Assembly (NCBI RefSeq): GCF_007989825.1
Contig: NZ_BJUA01000005.1
Span: 1 to 64,000, forward strand
Length of the DNA: 64,000 nucleotides
Reading direction: 5' to 3'
Source of the DNA: Cellulomonas persica
GTDB lineage: Bacteria > Actinomycetota > Actinomycetes > Actinomycetales > Cellulomonadaceae
The translations under genes and the position numbers were made by a program. Under the pieces are notes generated by a model that was given only the letters and a program-made list of their open reading frames with translations, searched no databases and was not told the origin of the DNA. Shown in pieces: positions 38,501-45,685 of the stretch (the first letter of the stretch is position 1; each line of letters starts with the position of its first letter).

Positions 38501-39359
38501 CGCGGTAGCGGACCTCCGCCATCCAGTGCGCGTCGGGCGTGCGGGTCACGGGGACGTTCGACCCCCACATCATCAGGTAGGTCGCGTCCCACCAGTCGCC
38601 CGACTCGGGGACGTCCGTCTGGTCGCCGAACATCTGCGGGGACGCGACCGGAAGGTCGGCGTACCAGTCGTAGAAGCTCGTCATGACGCCGCCGATGAGC
38701 TGGATGAACCGCGTGCCCACCGCGTGCGACACCATCGACATCGCCGGGATCGGCGAGAAGCCCGCGCAGCGGTCCGGGCCGTACGCCTTGATGGTGTGCA
38801 CGTGCGCCGCGGCGACCATCTCCACGGCCTCGTCCCACGTCACGCGCACCAGGCCGCCCTTGCCGCGTGCCTGCTGGTAGCGGCGCCGCTTGACCGGGTC
38901 ACCGGTGATCTCGGCCCAGGCGGCGACCGGGTCGCCCAGGCGCGCCTTCGCCTCGCGGTACATCTCGACGAGCACGCCGCGCGCGTAGGGGTAGCGGACC
39001 CTCGTCGGCGAGTACGTGTACCAGGAGAACGCGGCGCCACGCGGACAGCCCCGCGGCTCGTAGTCGGGGCGGTCGGGGCCCGGCGACGGGTAGTCCGTCT
39101 GCTGCGCCTCCCACGTGATGATCCCGTCCTTGACGTAGACCTTCCACGAGCACGAGCCCGTGCAGTTCACGCCGTGCGTGGATCTGACGACCTTGTCGTG
39201 CCGCCAGCGGTCTCGGTAGAACACGTCGCCTCGTCGTCCGCCCTCGCGGAAGACGGCACGACCGTCGTCGGTCTCGTCCCAGCGTGTGAAGAACCTGCCG
39301 GCGCGAAGGAGCACGTCAGACGCAGGACCGTCGAGGCCGGGCAGCTGCGGGTCCGCCAT
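35586..39359 (-). CDS. narG: Nitrate reductase alpha subunit, NarG
   Basis: A 1257-residue catalytic subunit reducing nitrate to nitrite at a bis-MGD molybdenum site. The FS0 cluster ligands are in STHGVNCTGSCSWKVYVKDG (His plus Cys) and CPRGAAFSWY; the Mo-ligand Asp is expected in DWYADLPVASPQMFGDQTD. It ends with the typical cofactor-domain motifs (SRGGPTCWMSPADA, HMPEG-like HRMPEGVVFVHH). First gene of narGHJI-narK. The ATG at 39359 lies 7 bases after TAGGGT, and no other ribosome binding site is clear. No FNR-type palindrome is seen in the 122-base promoter region. Confidence 0.95.
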   Translation of the reverse strand: MADPQLPGLDGPASDVLLRAGRFFTRWDETDDGRAVFREGGRRGDVFYRDRWRHDKVVRSTHGVNCTGSCSWKVYVKDGIITWEAQQTDYPSPGPDRPDYEPRGCPRGAAFSWYTYSPTRVRYPYARGVLVEMYREAKARLGDPVAAWAEITGDPVKRRRYQQARGKGGLVRVTWDEAVEMVAAAHVHTIKAYGPDRCAGFSPIPAMSMVSHAVGTRFIQLIGGVMTSFYDWYADLPVASPQMFGDQTDVPESGDWWDATYLMMWGSNVPVTRTPDAHWMAEVRYRGTKVVTVSPDYADNTKFADEWLPAAAGTDGALAMGMGHVVLKEYLVEREVPFFRDYVRRYTDLPFLVTLEERDGAYVPGRFLRAEDLSDEQGSPDSAGADPVTAPDGEGAAWKTVLLDQATGRPVVPNGSLGFRYTDSGEGRWNLDLEGVVPALSIRDARSSDAGSSGTTDEAVEVLLPRFDDPGGTGAVQRRGVPVRRVNGHLVTTVFDLTLAHYGVGRDGLPGQWPTGYDDATQGCTPAWQEAHTSVPAEACTRIAREFATNAEKSQGRSMIIMGAGICQWFHGDATYRAILALLAFTGCFGRNGGGWAHYVGQEKCRPLTGWISLANALDWSRPPRTMTGTSYWYMHTDQWRFDGYSADELAWPLADGHLAKMHTADTIAASARRGWMPFYPQFDANPLDLADEATAATQDGSAPDAASHVAGRLKDGSLRFAVEDVDAPENWPRTLVLWRSNLLGSSAKGDEYFLKYLLGTHSNVQAPEPTARPSDVTWRDDIPEGKLDLLVSADFRMTSTTMLSDVVLPAATWYEKHDLSSTDMHPFVHAFSPAIDPPWEARSDFDAFHLVARRFSELAATHLGVRKDLVSVPMQHDTPGEMPRDGGAGGDWRHGDAPAVPGVTMPLLQVVERDYTAIADKLGSLGPLASTQGFTVKNVTYRLEHEVERLGRLNGVMLGGAGDGRPALDTDVKMAEAILALSGTTNGELATQGFRTLERRVGKELHDLAEGSEEKRITFPDTQARPVPVITSPEWSGSETGGRRYAPFTVNVERLKPWHTLTGRMHLFLDHGWMKDLGEALPIYRPPLDLHRLLGEPELGPDGAKQVTVRYLTPHNKWSIHSEYQDNLLMLSLSRGGPTCWMSPADADAIGAKDNEWIECSNANGIFVARAIVSHRMPEGVVFVHHAQERTIDVPKTEKTRRRGGIHNSVTRLLVKPTHLIGGYAQLSYAFNYLGPTGNQRDIVATIRRRSQDVEY

Positions 39360-39366
39360 GGGTCCG

Positions 39367-39372
39367 ACCCTA
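39367..39372 (-). promoter_or_regulatory. Candidate -10 box of the nar operon
   Basis: TAGGGT on the minus strand, 7 bases before the narG ATG. The GGGTCGG that follows is also weakly Shine-Dalgarno-like, so a leader cannot be ruled out. Confidence 0.3.
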
Positions 39373-39469
39373 GCGACGGGTGTGACCCGCGCCACCCGGA
39401 ACCGGCCGTGGAAAATCGCGGGCACCGCCGCGCCCCACAATCCACGGGCTCCGCGAGGGTCCGCGCGGG

Positions 39470-39475
39470 TAGGTT
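39470..39475 (+). promoter_or_regulatory. Candidate -10 box, leaderless M3 peptidase mRNA
   Basis: TAGGTT, CGGCGC, then ATG at 39482. Confidence 0.4.
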
Positions 39476-39481
39476 CGGCGC

Positions 39482-41407
39482 ATGACGCTCGAGCCCCTCA
39501 CGCTTCCCGCCGACGACGCCGGGTGGTCGGACTTCCTGACCACGACGATCGACGCCGCGCTCGACGAGGCGCGCACGCACCTCGCGACGCTCAAGGACGG
39601 CGCGTCGCGCACCGCCGCCGAGGTCCTCGAGCTGTGGAACGCGTCCGACGTCGCGCTCGGCCAGGCGTCCGCCGCGGCGCACCTGCTCGCCGAGGTGCAC
39701 CCGTCGGCCGAGCTGCGCGAGGGCGCCGAGCAGCGCGCGCAGGCCGCCGAGGACCTCGCCACGGAGCGCGGCCTCGACCGCGAGCTGTGGGAGGCGTTCA
39801 GCGCGACCGACCCCGCGGGTCTCGACGCCGACGCGCAGCGCCTGCACGCCCACGTGCTGCGCGACTTCCGCCGCGCGGGCGTCGACCGCAGCGCCGCCGA
39901 GCGCGACCGGCTGCGCGCCCTCGCGCAGCGGTGCACCGAGCTCGGGCTCGAGTTCGCGCGCAACATCCGCGAGGGCGCGCGCTCGATCCGCGTCCGGCCC
40001 GAGCAGCTCGACGGCCTCCCCGAGGACTTCGTCGCGTCGCACACCCCGGACGACGAGGGCCTCGTCACCCTCACGACCGAGTACCCCGACCTCATCCCGG
40101 TGCGCACCTACGCGCACGACGCGTCCGTGCGCCGCGCGCTGACCACCGAGTACCTGCGCATCGCGCACCCGGAGAACGGCCCGGTCCTGGCCGAGCTGCT
40201 CGCGCTGCGCGCCGAGCGGGCGCAGCTGCTCGGCTACCCGGACTGGCCGTCGTACGACGCCGAGGTCAAGATGATCGGCACCGGCACGGCGATCGGCGAG
40301 CTCATCGAGCGGCTCGACGCGCTCACCGCCGAGCCCGCCGCGCGCGACGTCGCCGTGCTCCTCGAGCGCTTCCGCCGCGACGACCCGACCGCCACCGCGA
40401 TCACGCCCGCCGACAGCCTGTACTACGACCAGGTCGTGCGCCGCGAGCAGTACGACGTCGACGCGCAGGAGGTCCGCCGCTACTTCCGCTACGACAAGGT
40501 CCGCGACGGCGTCATGTCGACCATCGGCCGCCTGCTCGGCCTGACGTTCACGGCCGTCGACGTGCCCGTGTGGGACTCGTCGGTCGAGGTGTACGACGTC
40601 GCGTCCGACGGTGAGCGGATCGGCCGGTTCTACCTCGACATGCACCCGCGCGCGGGCAAGTTCAACCACGCCGCGCAGTTCTCGCTCGTGCCCGGCATCG
40701 CCGGTGTGCGGCTGCCCGAGGGCGTGCTCGTGTGCAACTTCCCCACGGGGAGCATGGAGCACGACGACGTGTGCACCTTCTTCCACGAGTTCGGCCACCT
40801 GGTGCACGAGATCGTCGGCGGGCACCAGCGCTACGCCGAGTTCTCCGGCGTCGCGACCGAGTGGGACTTCGTCGAGGCGCCGTCGCAGCTCCTCGAGGAG
40901 TGGGCGTGGGACGCGGGCGTGCTGCAGTCGTTCGCGACCGACGACGCCGGCGAGCCGATCCCCGCGTCGCTCGTGGCGAAGATGCGGCGGGCCGACGAGT
41001 TCGGCCGCGGCTCGTGGACGCGCCGCCAGCTCAACTTCACCGCGCTGTCCTACGGCCTGCACGCCGACCCGCCCGCGGACCTCGACGCGTTCACCGCGCA
41101 GGTCGACGCGCGTTTCGGCCCGTTCGCGCCGCTGCCCGACACCCACCAGGTCACCGGCTTCGGCCACCTCGAGGGCTACGGCCCCGCGTACTACACGTAC
41201 CTCTGGAGCCTGGTCATCGCGAAGGACCTCCTGACCGCCTTCGACGGCGACCTGATGAACGCCGACGTCGGCCGTCGCTACCGCGACCAGATCCTGGCCC
41301 CCGGCGGCAGCCGCGACGCCGCCGACCTGGTCGAGTCCTTCCTGGGCCGACCCCGCACCTACGAAGCCTTCGACACCTGGCTCACCACCACCCCCACCCC
41401 CGCCTGA
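39482..41407 (+). CDS. M3-family zinc metallopeptidase
   Basis: A 641-residue oligopeptidase of the thimet/Dcp type. The zinc motif HEFGH starts at His435 (FFHEFGHLVHEIVGG), followed by the second ligand Glu about 25 residues on (SGVATEWDFVEAPSQLLEEW). The Tyr-rich segment GFGHLEGYGPAYYTYLWSLVIAKDL is the typical substrate-binding end. It probably degrades short peptides in the cytosol. ATG at 39482 has TAGGTT 6 bases upstream. Divergent from narG; no functional link. Confidence 0.93.
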   Translation: MTLEPLTLPADDAGWSDFLTTTIDAALDEARTHLATLKDGASRTAAEVLELWNASDVALGQASAAAHLLAEVHPSAELREGAEQRAQAAEDLATERGLDRELWEAFSATDPAGLDADAQRLHAHVLRDFRRAGVDRSAAERDRLRALAQRCTELGLEFARNIREGARSIRVRPEQLDGLPEDFVASHTPDDEGLVTLTTEYPDLIPVRTYAHDASVRRALTTEYLRIAHPENGPVLAELLALRAERAQLLGYPDWPSYDAEVKMIGTGTAIGELIERLDALTAEPAARDVAVLLERFRRDDPTATAITPADSLYYDQVVRREQYDVDAQEVRRYFRYDKVRDGVMSTIGRLLGLTFTAVDVPVWDSSVEVYDVASDGERIGRFYLDMHPRAGKFNHAAQFSLVPGIAGVRLPEGVLVCNFPTGSMEHDDVCTFFHEFGHLVHEIVGGHQRYAEFSGVATEWDFVEAPSQLLEEWAWDAGVLQSFATDDAGEPIPASLVAKMRRADEFGRGSWTRRQLNFTALSYGLHADPPADLDAFTAQVDARFGPFAPLPDTHQVTGFGHLEGYGPAYYTYLWSLVIAKDLLTAFDGDLMNADVGRRYRDQILAPGGSRDAADLVESFLGRPRTYEAFDTWLTTTPTPA

Positions 41408-41421
41408 CCCCCGGCGAGCCC

Positions 41422-41497
41422 TCGTCAGCCCCCGCGAAGTCGTCAGCTTCGCGACAAGTCGTCAGCGGCGTCTGACGAGCTCGCGCGGTTCTGACGA
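41422..41497. repeat. 19-bp-periodic inverted element, copy B
   Basis: TCGTCAG at 41422, 41440 and 41459, then CTGACGA at 41472 and 41491. The central N6 and right N12 are exact; the extra left unit has an 18-base step. It follows the M3 peptidase gene, 14 bases after its stop. Confidence 0.85.
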
Positions 41498-41605
41498 GAT
41501 CACCGGTCGCTGGCCACCCGACCCCAGCACTGGGTGTCGCACGCGCGGTCCACAGGGAGCGGGGGCCGGGGCCAGCACCGGACCTGGGGCGGCGAGGGTG
41601 GGGGT

Positions 41606-42544
41606 ATGCCGCGTCGTCCGGGGTCCGTCTCCACGCTCGCACCCGTCCCCGCGCCGAGCGTGGTGCTTGCGCGCGAGGTCCCTCAGGACGTCATCGTGAG
41701 CCGGGTGCGGGCGGGTGCGTGGGTCAAGGTCGGGCACGGGGCGTACGTCGCCGCGGGAACATCTCCGCTCGACGCGGCGATCGCCCGGGCTGCCGGTCTG
41801 CACGCGCGGCTGACCGCGCCGCACGCCTTCAGCCACGAGACCGCTGCGCTGCTGCACGGCCTGCGGGTCTGGTCCGTCCCCGAGAGGACGCACGTGCGCC
41901 AGCAGCATCGCGCCGGCGGCTTGAGCGACCGACGGGTGGCGCGGCACTGCCCGCTGCCCGACGCGTCGCGCATCGTCGTGCGGGCGGGTCTGCCGGTGAC
42001 CGACCTCGAGACCACCACCTGGGACTGCCTGACGTCGCTGCCACCGTTGCCCGCCCTCGTCGTCGCCGACGCGGCCCTGCGGGCGGGCGCCGACCGAGAG
42101 CTGCTCGCCGCGCGAGCGCACGGGCTGCGGGGGCGGGGAACCGCTCGAGGGCGCTTCCTCCTCGGGCTCGCCGACGACGGCGCCGAGTCGCCGCGCGAGA
42201 CCATGGCACGGTTCGCGCTCCTGCGCGCGGGGTTGCCCGCACCCGAGACGCAGGTGCGCGTCGAGACGCCGCGCGGGACGTACTGGGCGGACCTGGGCTG
42301 GCCGCGGTGGCGGCTGCTGGTCGAGTACGACGGCCTCGAGAAGTACGAGGGCCGCGAGCGCGAGCACCTCCTCGACGAGAAGATCCGACGCGATGCGATC
42401 GCCGAGGCGGGTTGGCGCACGGTCCACCTCACGAAGCGCGACACCCTGGACGCAGTCGCCGCCCGGGTCCGCCCGTACCTGCCCGACCGGGTCCTGGCTG
42501 CATCGACTCCGCCCCGCTTCCTCCACCCCCTCGTCCTGCGCTGA
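41606..42544 (+). CDS. AbiEi-like/DUF559-type protein
   Basis: A 312-residue protein. The N-terminus (residues ~12-75: VVLAREVPQDVIVSRVRAGAWVKVGHGAYV, AHAFSHETAALLHGL) is the winged-helix type seen in AbiEi antitoxins and in DUF559 relatives. The C-terminus has a Vsr-like nuclease core: LGWPRWRLLVEYDGLEKYEGREREHLLDEKIRRDAIAEAGWRTVHLTKRD, with candidate active-site Glu/Asp-Tyr. A common actinobacterial family; a toxin partner is not seen next to it. Start ATG at 41606 with GAGGGTGGGGG upstream. Element B is upstream and element C overlaps its last codon. Confidence 0.72.
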   Translation: MPRRPGSVSTLAPVPAPSVVLAREVPQDVIVSRVRAGAWVKVGHGAYVAAGTSPLDAAIARAAGLHARLTAPHAFSHETAALLHGLRVWSVPERTHVRQQHRAGGLSDRRVARHCPLPDASRIVVRAGLPVTDLETTTWDCLTSLPPLPALVVADAALRAGADRELLAARAHGLRGRGTARGRFLLGLADDGAESPRETMARFALLRAGLPAPETQVRVETPRGTYWADLGWPRWRLLVEYDGLEKYEGREREHLLDEKIRRDAIAEAGWRTVHLTKRDTLDAVAARVRPYLPDRVLAASTPPRFLHPLVLR

Positions 42545-42546
42545 GG

Positions 42547-42604
42547 TCGTCAGATCGAGGGTGGGTCGTCATCGACCACTGACGACTCACCGCGGATCTG
42601 ACGA
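42547..42604. repeat. 19-bp-periodic inverted element, copy C
   Basis: TCGTCAG at 42547, TCGTCAT at 42566, CTGACGA at 42579 and 42598: same N12/N6/N12 spacing as copy A. It begins two bases after the stop codon of the DUF559-like gene. Confidence 0.85.
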
Positions 42605-42662
42605 CTCGCGCGGCAGGTGCGCGACCCGTCCGCCACCGACCAAAGGCCCCTCCGGGTGGCCG

Positions 42663-42668
42663 TAGCGT
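42663..42668 (+). promoter_or_regulatory. Candidate -10 box, kinase gene
   Basis: TAGCGT, 7 bases, then ATG at 42676. Confidence 0.35.
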
Positions 42669-42675
42669 CGTCGGC

Positions 42676-43377
42676 ATGGGACGTGAAGATGTGCTGGCTG
42701 ACGTGGTGCAGGTGGTCAAGGACGCCGGGCCGGGCGTGCTCGTCGGCGTGGACGGCGTCGACGGAGCCGGGAAGACGGTCTTCGCCGACGCGCTCGGGGA
42801 TGCGTTGCGCGGTGCGGGGCTGCCCGTGGTGCGGGTGTCCGTGGACGGGTTCCACCGGCCGCGCGTGGAGCGGTACCGGCGCGGGGCTCGCTCGCCCGAG
42901 GGGTTCTTCCTCGACTCCTACGACTACGACGCGCTGCGGCGGGAGGTCCTCGACCCGTTCGCGCCGGGCGGCGACCGGCGGTACCGCGGGGCGATCCGGG
43001 ACGTGGCCTCCGACGAGGCCGTCGAGGAGCCGCAGCGCACCGCGCCTGCCGACGCCGTGCTCGTCGTCGACGGGATCTTCCTGCACCGCGACGAGCTGGC
43101 CGGCGTCTGGGACGTCTCGCTGTTCCTCGACGTGCCGTTCGGCGAGACGTTCGCGCGCATGGCGCGGCGCGACGGCTGCCCGGCCGACCCTGCCGACGAG
43201 CGCAACCGGCGCTACGTCGAGGGCCAGCGCCTCTACCTGGCGGCGTGCGACCCGGCGGCCCGCGCGACGCTGGTCATCGACAACACCGACCCGGCACACC
43301 CGCGAGTGACCAGAACACGACCTCGTCAGGAGCACGCGAGGTCGTCAGATGCCGCTGACGATCTCACCGCGTTCTGA
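42676..43377 (+). CDS. Nucleoside/uridine kinase-like protein with element-derived C-terminus
   Basis: A 233-residue P-loop kinase of the uridine kinase/pantothenate kinase-like group. Walker A: GVDGVDGAGKTVFADAL (Lys-Thr, about residue 33); SVDGFHRPRVERYRRG matches the substrate-binding DGFH segment of that group; VLVVDGIFLHRDELAG is Walker B-like. The last ~20 codons (RPRQEHARSSDAADDLTAF and stop) are encoded by repeat element D, so the natural C-terminus is probably about PAHPRV near residue 212. TAGCGT lies 7 bases before the ATG. Substrate unknown. Confidence 0.78.
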   Translation: MGREDVLADVVQVVKDAGPGVLVGVDGVDGAGKTVFADALGDALRGAGLPVVRVSVDGFHRPRVERYRRGARSPEGFFLDSYDYDALRREVLDPFAPGGDRRYRGAIRDVASDEAVEEPQRTAPADAVLVVDGIFLHRDELAGVWDVSLFLDVPFGETFARMARRDGCPADPADERNRRYVEGQRLYLAACDPAARATLVIDNTDPAHPRVTRTRPRQEHARSSDAADDLTAF

Positions 43378-43399
43378 CGACCTCGGCACGATCTGACGA
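43323..43399. repeat. 19-bp-periodic inverted element, copy D
   Basis: TCGTCAG at 43323 and 43342, then CTGACGA at 43355, 43374 and 43393. All steps are exactly 19 bases, with the central N6. It overlaps the 3' end of the kinase gene and supplies its TGA at 43375-43377. Confidence 0.9.
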
Positions 43400-43436
43400 A
43401 CCACCGCACGCGCGGGGGCCGGCGGCGAGGCGGGGG

Positions 43437-43655
43437 TCAGGCGACGAGGGCGCCCAGGAGCGCGGAGACGCCGATGCCGATCAGGGCCCAGGCCACCATG
43501 CTGCCGACGAGGTAGCCGACGAACGCGAGACGACGGCCGACCGAGCCCTCGAAGCGCGGGGCCGGGGCCCAGCGGACGGTCTCGACGAACCGACGCAGGC
43601 GCATGCCGAGAGCGGGAGTGGTGGGGCGGGCGGGGGACAGGGTGACGGCGGACAC
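43437..43655 (-). CDS. Small membrane protein (72 aa)
   Basis: A 72-residue protein with a basic N-terminal half (RLRRFVETVRWAPAPRFEGSVGRR) and one to two membrane helices at the C-terminus (LAFVGYLVGSMVAWALIGIGVSALLGALVA). GTG at 43655 has AGGAG 7 bases upstream. It ends convergently near element D. No family recognised; it is divergent from the MFS gene. Confidence 0.65.
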   Translation of the reverse strand: MSAVTLSPARPTTPALGMRLRRFVETVRWAPAPRFEGSVGRRLAFVGYLVGSMVAWALIGIGVSALLGALVA

Positions 43656-43761
43656 GACGTGCTCCTCGTGGGATCCAGCTGGAGTGGGCGCCGGGGTCGC
43701 CGGCCCCCTGATCGTCTCACGGACTGGACAGGCGACCAGGGCCCAGGGTCCCGCGTGTGGG

Positions 43762-43767
43762 TATCGT
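43762..43767 (+). promoter_or_regulatory. Candidate -10 box, leaderless MFS gene
   Basis: TATCGT, CACCCG, then GTG at 43774. Confidence 0.4.
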
Positions 43768-43773
43768 CACCCG

Positions 43774-45087
43774 GTGCTTCACCCGATCGAGCTGCTCGCG
43801 CCACGCCGGCTCGGCACCGGGTTCCGCTGGGTCATGGCGTCGTCCTGGACGACGAACCTCGCCGACGGATTGGTGCTCGCGGCCGGACCCCTGCTCGTGG
43901 CGTCCCGCACCGAGGACGCGTTCCTCGTCGCGCTCGCCGCGACGGTGCAGTGGCTGCCGCCGCTCGTGTTCGGGCTGTGGGCCGGTGCGCTGACGGACCG
44001 GCTCGACCGGCGTCGGCTCGTCATCACGGTCGACGTGGTCCGCGCGCTCGTCGTCGGCCTGCTCGCGACGGCCGTGGTGCTCGACGCCGCACCGATCGCC
44101 CTGGTGCTCGTCGCGCTGTTCCTGCTCGGGACCGCGGAGACGTTCGCGGACAACGCGTCCCAGACGCTCGTGCCGATGCTCGTCGAGCGCGACGACCTCG
44201 CCGCCGCGAACCAGCGCATCCAGGCGGGGTTCCTCACCATCAACCAGATGGCGGCGCCGCCGATCGGCGCCGCGATGTTCGCGGCCGCGCAGGCGACCCC
44301 GTTCGCGACGTACGGCGTGCTCGTCCTCGCCGGCGCCGTGCTCGTCTCACGCCTGCAGCTGCCCCCGCACGGCCGGGCGAAGCACGAGCGCACCCACATC
44401 CGCGCGGACATCGCCGAGGGGGTGCGCTGGGCGTGGCGGCACCCGGCGGTCCGCACGCTCGTCCTGACGATCTTCATCTTCAACGTGACGTTCGGCGCCG
44501 CGTGGTCGGTGCTGGTGCTGTACGCGCAGCAGCGGCTCGGGCTCGGCGACGTCGGGTTCGGCGTGATCACGACCGTGCAGGCCGTCGGCGGGCTCCTCGG
44601 CACCGCGATGTACGGGTGGCTCACGCGGCGGGTCTCGCTCGCGAACCTCATGCGGATCGGCCTGATCATCGAGACGCTCACGCACCTGGCGCTCGCCCTC
44701 ACGACGACCGCCTGGGTCGCGCTCGTGGTGTTCTTCGTCTTCGGCGCGCATGCGTTCGTGTGGGGCACGACGAGCGTGACGGTGCGTCAGCGCGCGGTGC
44801 CGACCGCGCTGCAGGGCCGGGTCGGGTCCGTGAACCTGGTCGGGGTGTTCGGCGGCCTCGTGATCGGGTCCGGGGTCGGGGGCGTGCTCGCGCAGCACTA
44901 CGGCGTGACCGCGCCGTTCTGGTTCGCGTTCGCGGGCTCGGCGGTGTTCGTCGTCGCGATCTGGGGGCAGCTGCGCCACGTCGCCCACAGCGACGAGCAG
45001 GCCCACCCGCTCGACGACGACACCGGCACGGCCGCCCCGCACGAGACCACCCTCACCGCCCCGCACCACGACGTCGACGAGCCCTGA
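43774..45087 (+). CDS. MFS transporter
   Basis: A 437-residue major facilitator with about twelve helices. MFS landmarks: FGLWAGALTDRLDRRRLVITVDVVRALVVG (loop 2/3 motif) and LLGTAETFADNASQTLVPMLVERDDLAAANQRIQAG, which is a common pattern of the MFS_3/enterobactin exporter (EntS)-like group. The C-terminus is a His/Asp-rich hydrophilic tail. Probably a drug or siderophore efflux pump; substrate unknown. GTG start with TATCGT 6 bases upstream, no Shine-Dalgarno. An independent ECF sigma gene follows 34 bases on. Confidence 0.82.
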   Translation: MLHPIELLAPRRLGTGFRWVMASSWTTNLADGLVLAAGPLLVASRTEDAFLVALAATVQWLPPLVFGLWAGALTDRLDRRRLVITVDVVRALVVGLLATAVVLDAAPIALVLVALFLLGTAETFADNASQTLVPMLVERDDLAAANQRIQAGFLTINQMAAPPIGAAMFAAAQATPFATYGVLVLAGAVLVSRLQLPPHGRAKHERTHIRADIAEGVRWAWRHPAVRTLVLTIFIFNVTFGAAWSVLVLYAQQRLGLGDVGFGVITTVQAVGGLLGTAMYGWLTRRVSLANLMRIGLIIETLTHLALALTTTAWVALVVFFVFGAHAFVWGTTSVTVRQRAVPTALQGRVGSVNLVGVFGGLVIGSGVGGVLAQHYGVTAPFWFAFAGSAVFVVAIWGQLRHVAHSDEQAHPLDDDTGTAAPHETTLTAPHHDVDEP

Positions 45088-45121
45088 CGTAACCCCGGAC
45101 CCGCCCAGGACACTTCAGGGT

Positions 45122-45682
45122 GTGAGCACAGACCAGCCGAGCGACGCGCAGCGGTTCTCCGACCTCTGGGACCGGTACGCGCCGCGGATCCAGGCCTACG
45201 CGATGCGTCACGTCGACCGCGACGAGGCGCCTGAGATCGTCGCCGAGACGTTCCTCGTCGCGTGGCGCAGGCTGGTCGACGTCCCCGGCGAACCGTTGCC
45301 GTGGCTGCTCGTCGTCGCCCGCAACACCGTCGCGTCCCACCGCCGTTCGCGCCACCGCGCTCGCGTGCTGTCAGACGAGCTCGCTCGCCTGCACGCCGTC
45401 GTGGCCCCCGACTCGTCCTCACCGGACGAGCTCGTCCTCGAACGCGACGCGTTGCTGCGGTCCCTGGCGGCCCTGACCCCGATCGAGCGGGAGGCCCTCC
45501 TGCTCGTCGCGTGGGACGGGCTGCTCCCCGCGCAGGCGGCCGAGGTGGCCGGCTGCTCCGTCACCGCGTTCAAGGTGCGGCTGCACCGTGCGCGTCGTCG
45601 GCTCGAGGCGGCGGTCGCCGCGACCGGGCCCGACGAGCACGCCGCCCGTGCCGCCCTGTCCCTCGTCTCCCAGGAAGGCTGA
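45122..45682 (+). CDS. ECF-type RNA polymerase sigma factor
   Basis: A 186-residue group 4 sigma factor. Region 2: FSDLWDRYAPRIQAYAMRHVDRDEAPEIVAETFLVAWRRLVDVP; region 4 helix-turn-helix: LTPIEREALLLVAWDGLLPAQAAEVAGCSVTAFKVRLHRARRRLEAA. The two domains are joined by a short linker. It directs polymerase to its own regulon, not visible here. GTG at 45122 is preceded by AGGA at 45107-45110. The likely anti-sigma gene starts 3 bases after its stop, so the two are an operon. Confidence 0.88.
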   Translation: MSTDQPSDAQRFSDLWDRYAPRIQAYAMRHVDRDEAPEIVAETFLVAWRRLVDVPGEPLPWLLVVARNTVASHRRSRHRARVLSDELARLHAVVAPDSSSPDELVLERDALLRSLAALTPIEREALLLVAWDGLLPAQAAEVAGCSVTAFKVRLHRARRRLEAAVAATGPDEHAARAALSLVSQEG

Positions 45683-45685
45683 CCG

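Noticed and set aside
39360..39481. FNR-type operator for the nar operon
   Set aside because: No TTGAT-N4-ATCAA-like palindrome found in the divergent region.
35700..39485. A 1261-codon open frame on the + strand opposite narG
   Set aside because: Arg/His/Val-rich shadow of a high-GC gene; narG motifs and operon overlaps prove the minus strand.
41606..42544. AbiE-type toxin-antitoxin pair
   Set aside because: Only the AbiEi-like winged helix is present, fused to a Vsr-like end; the next gene is a P-loop kinase, not an AbiEii nucleotidyltransferase.
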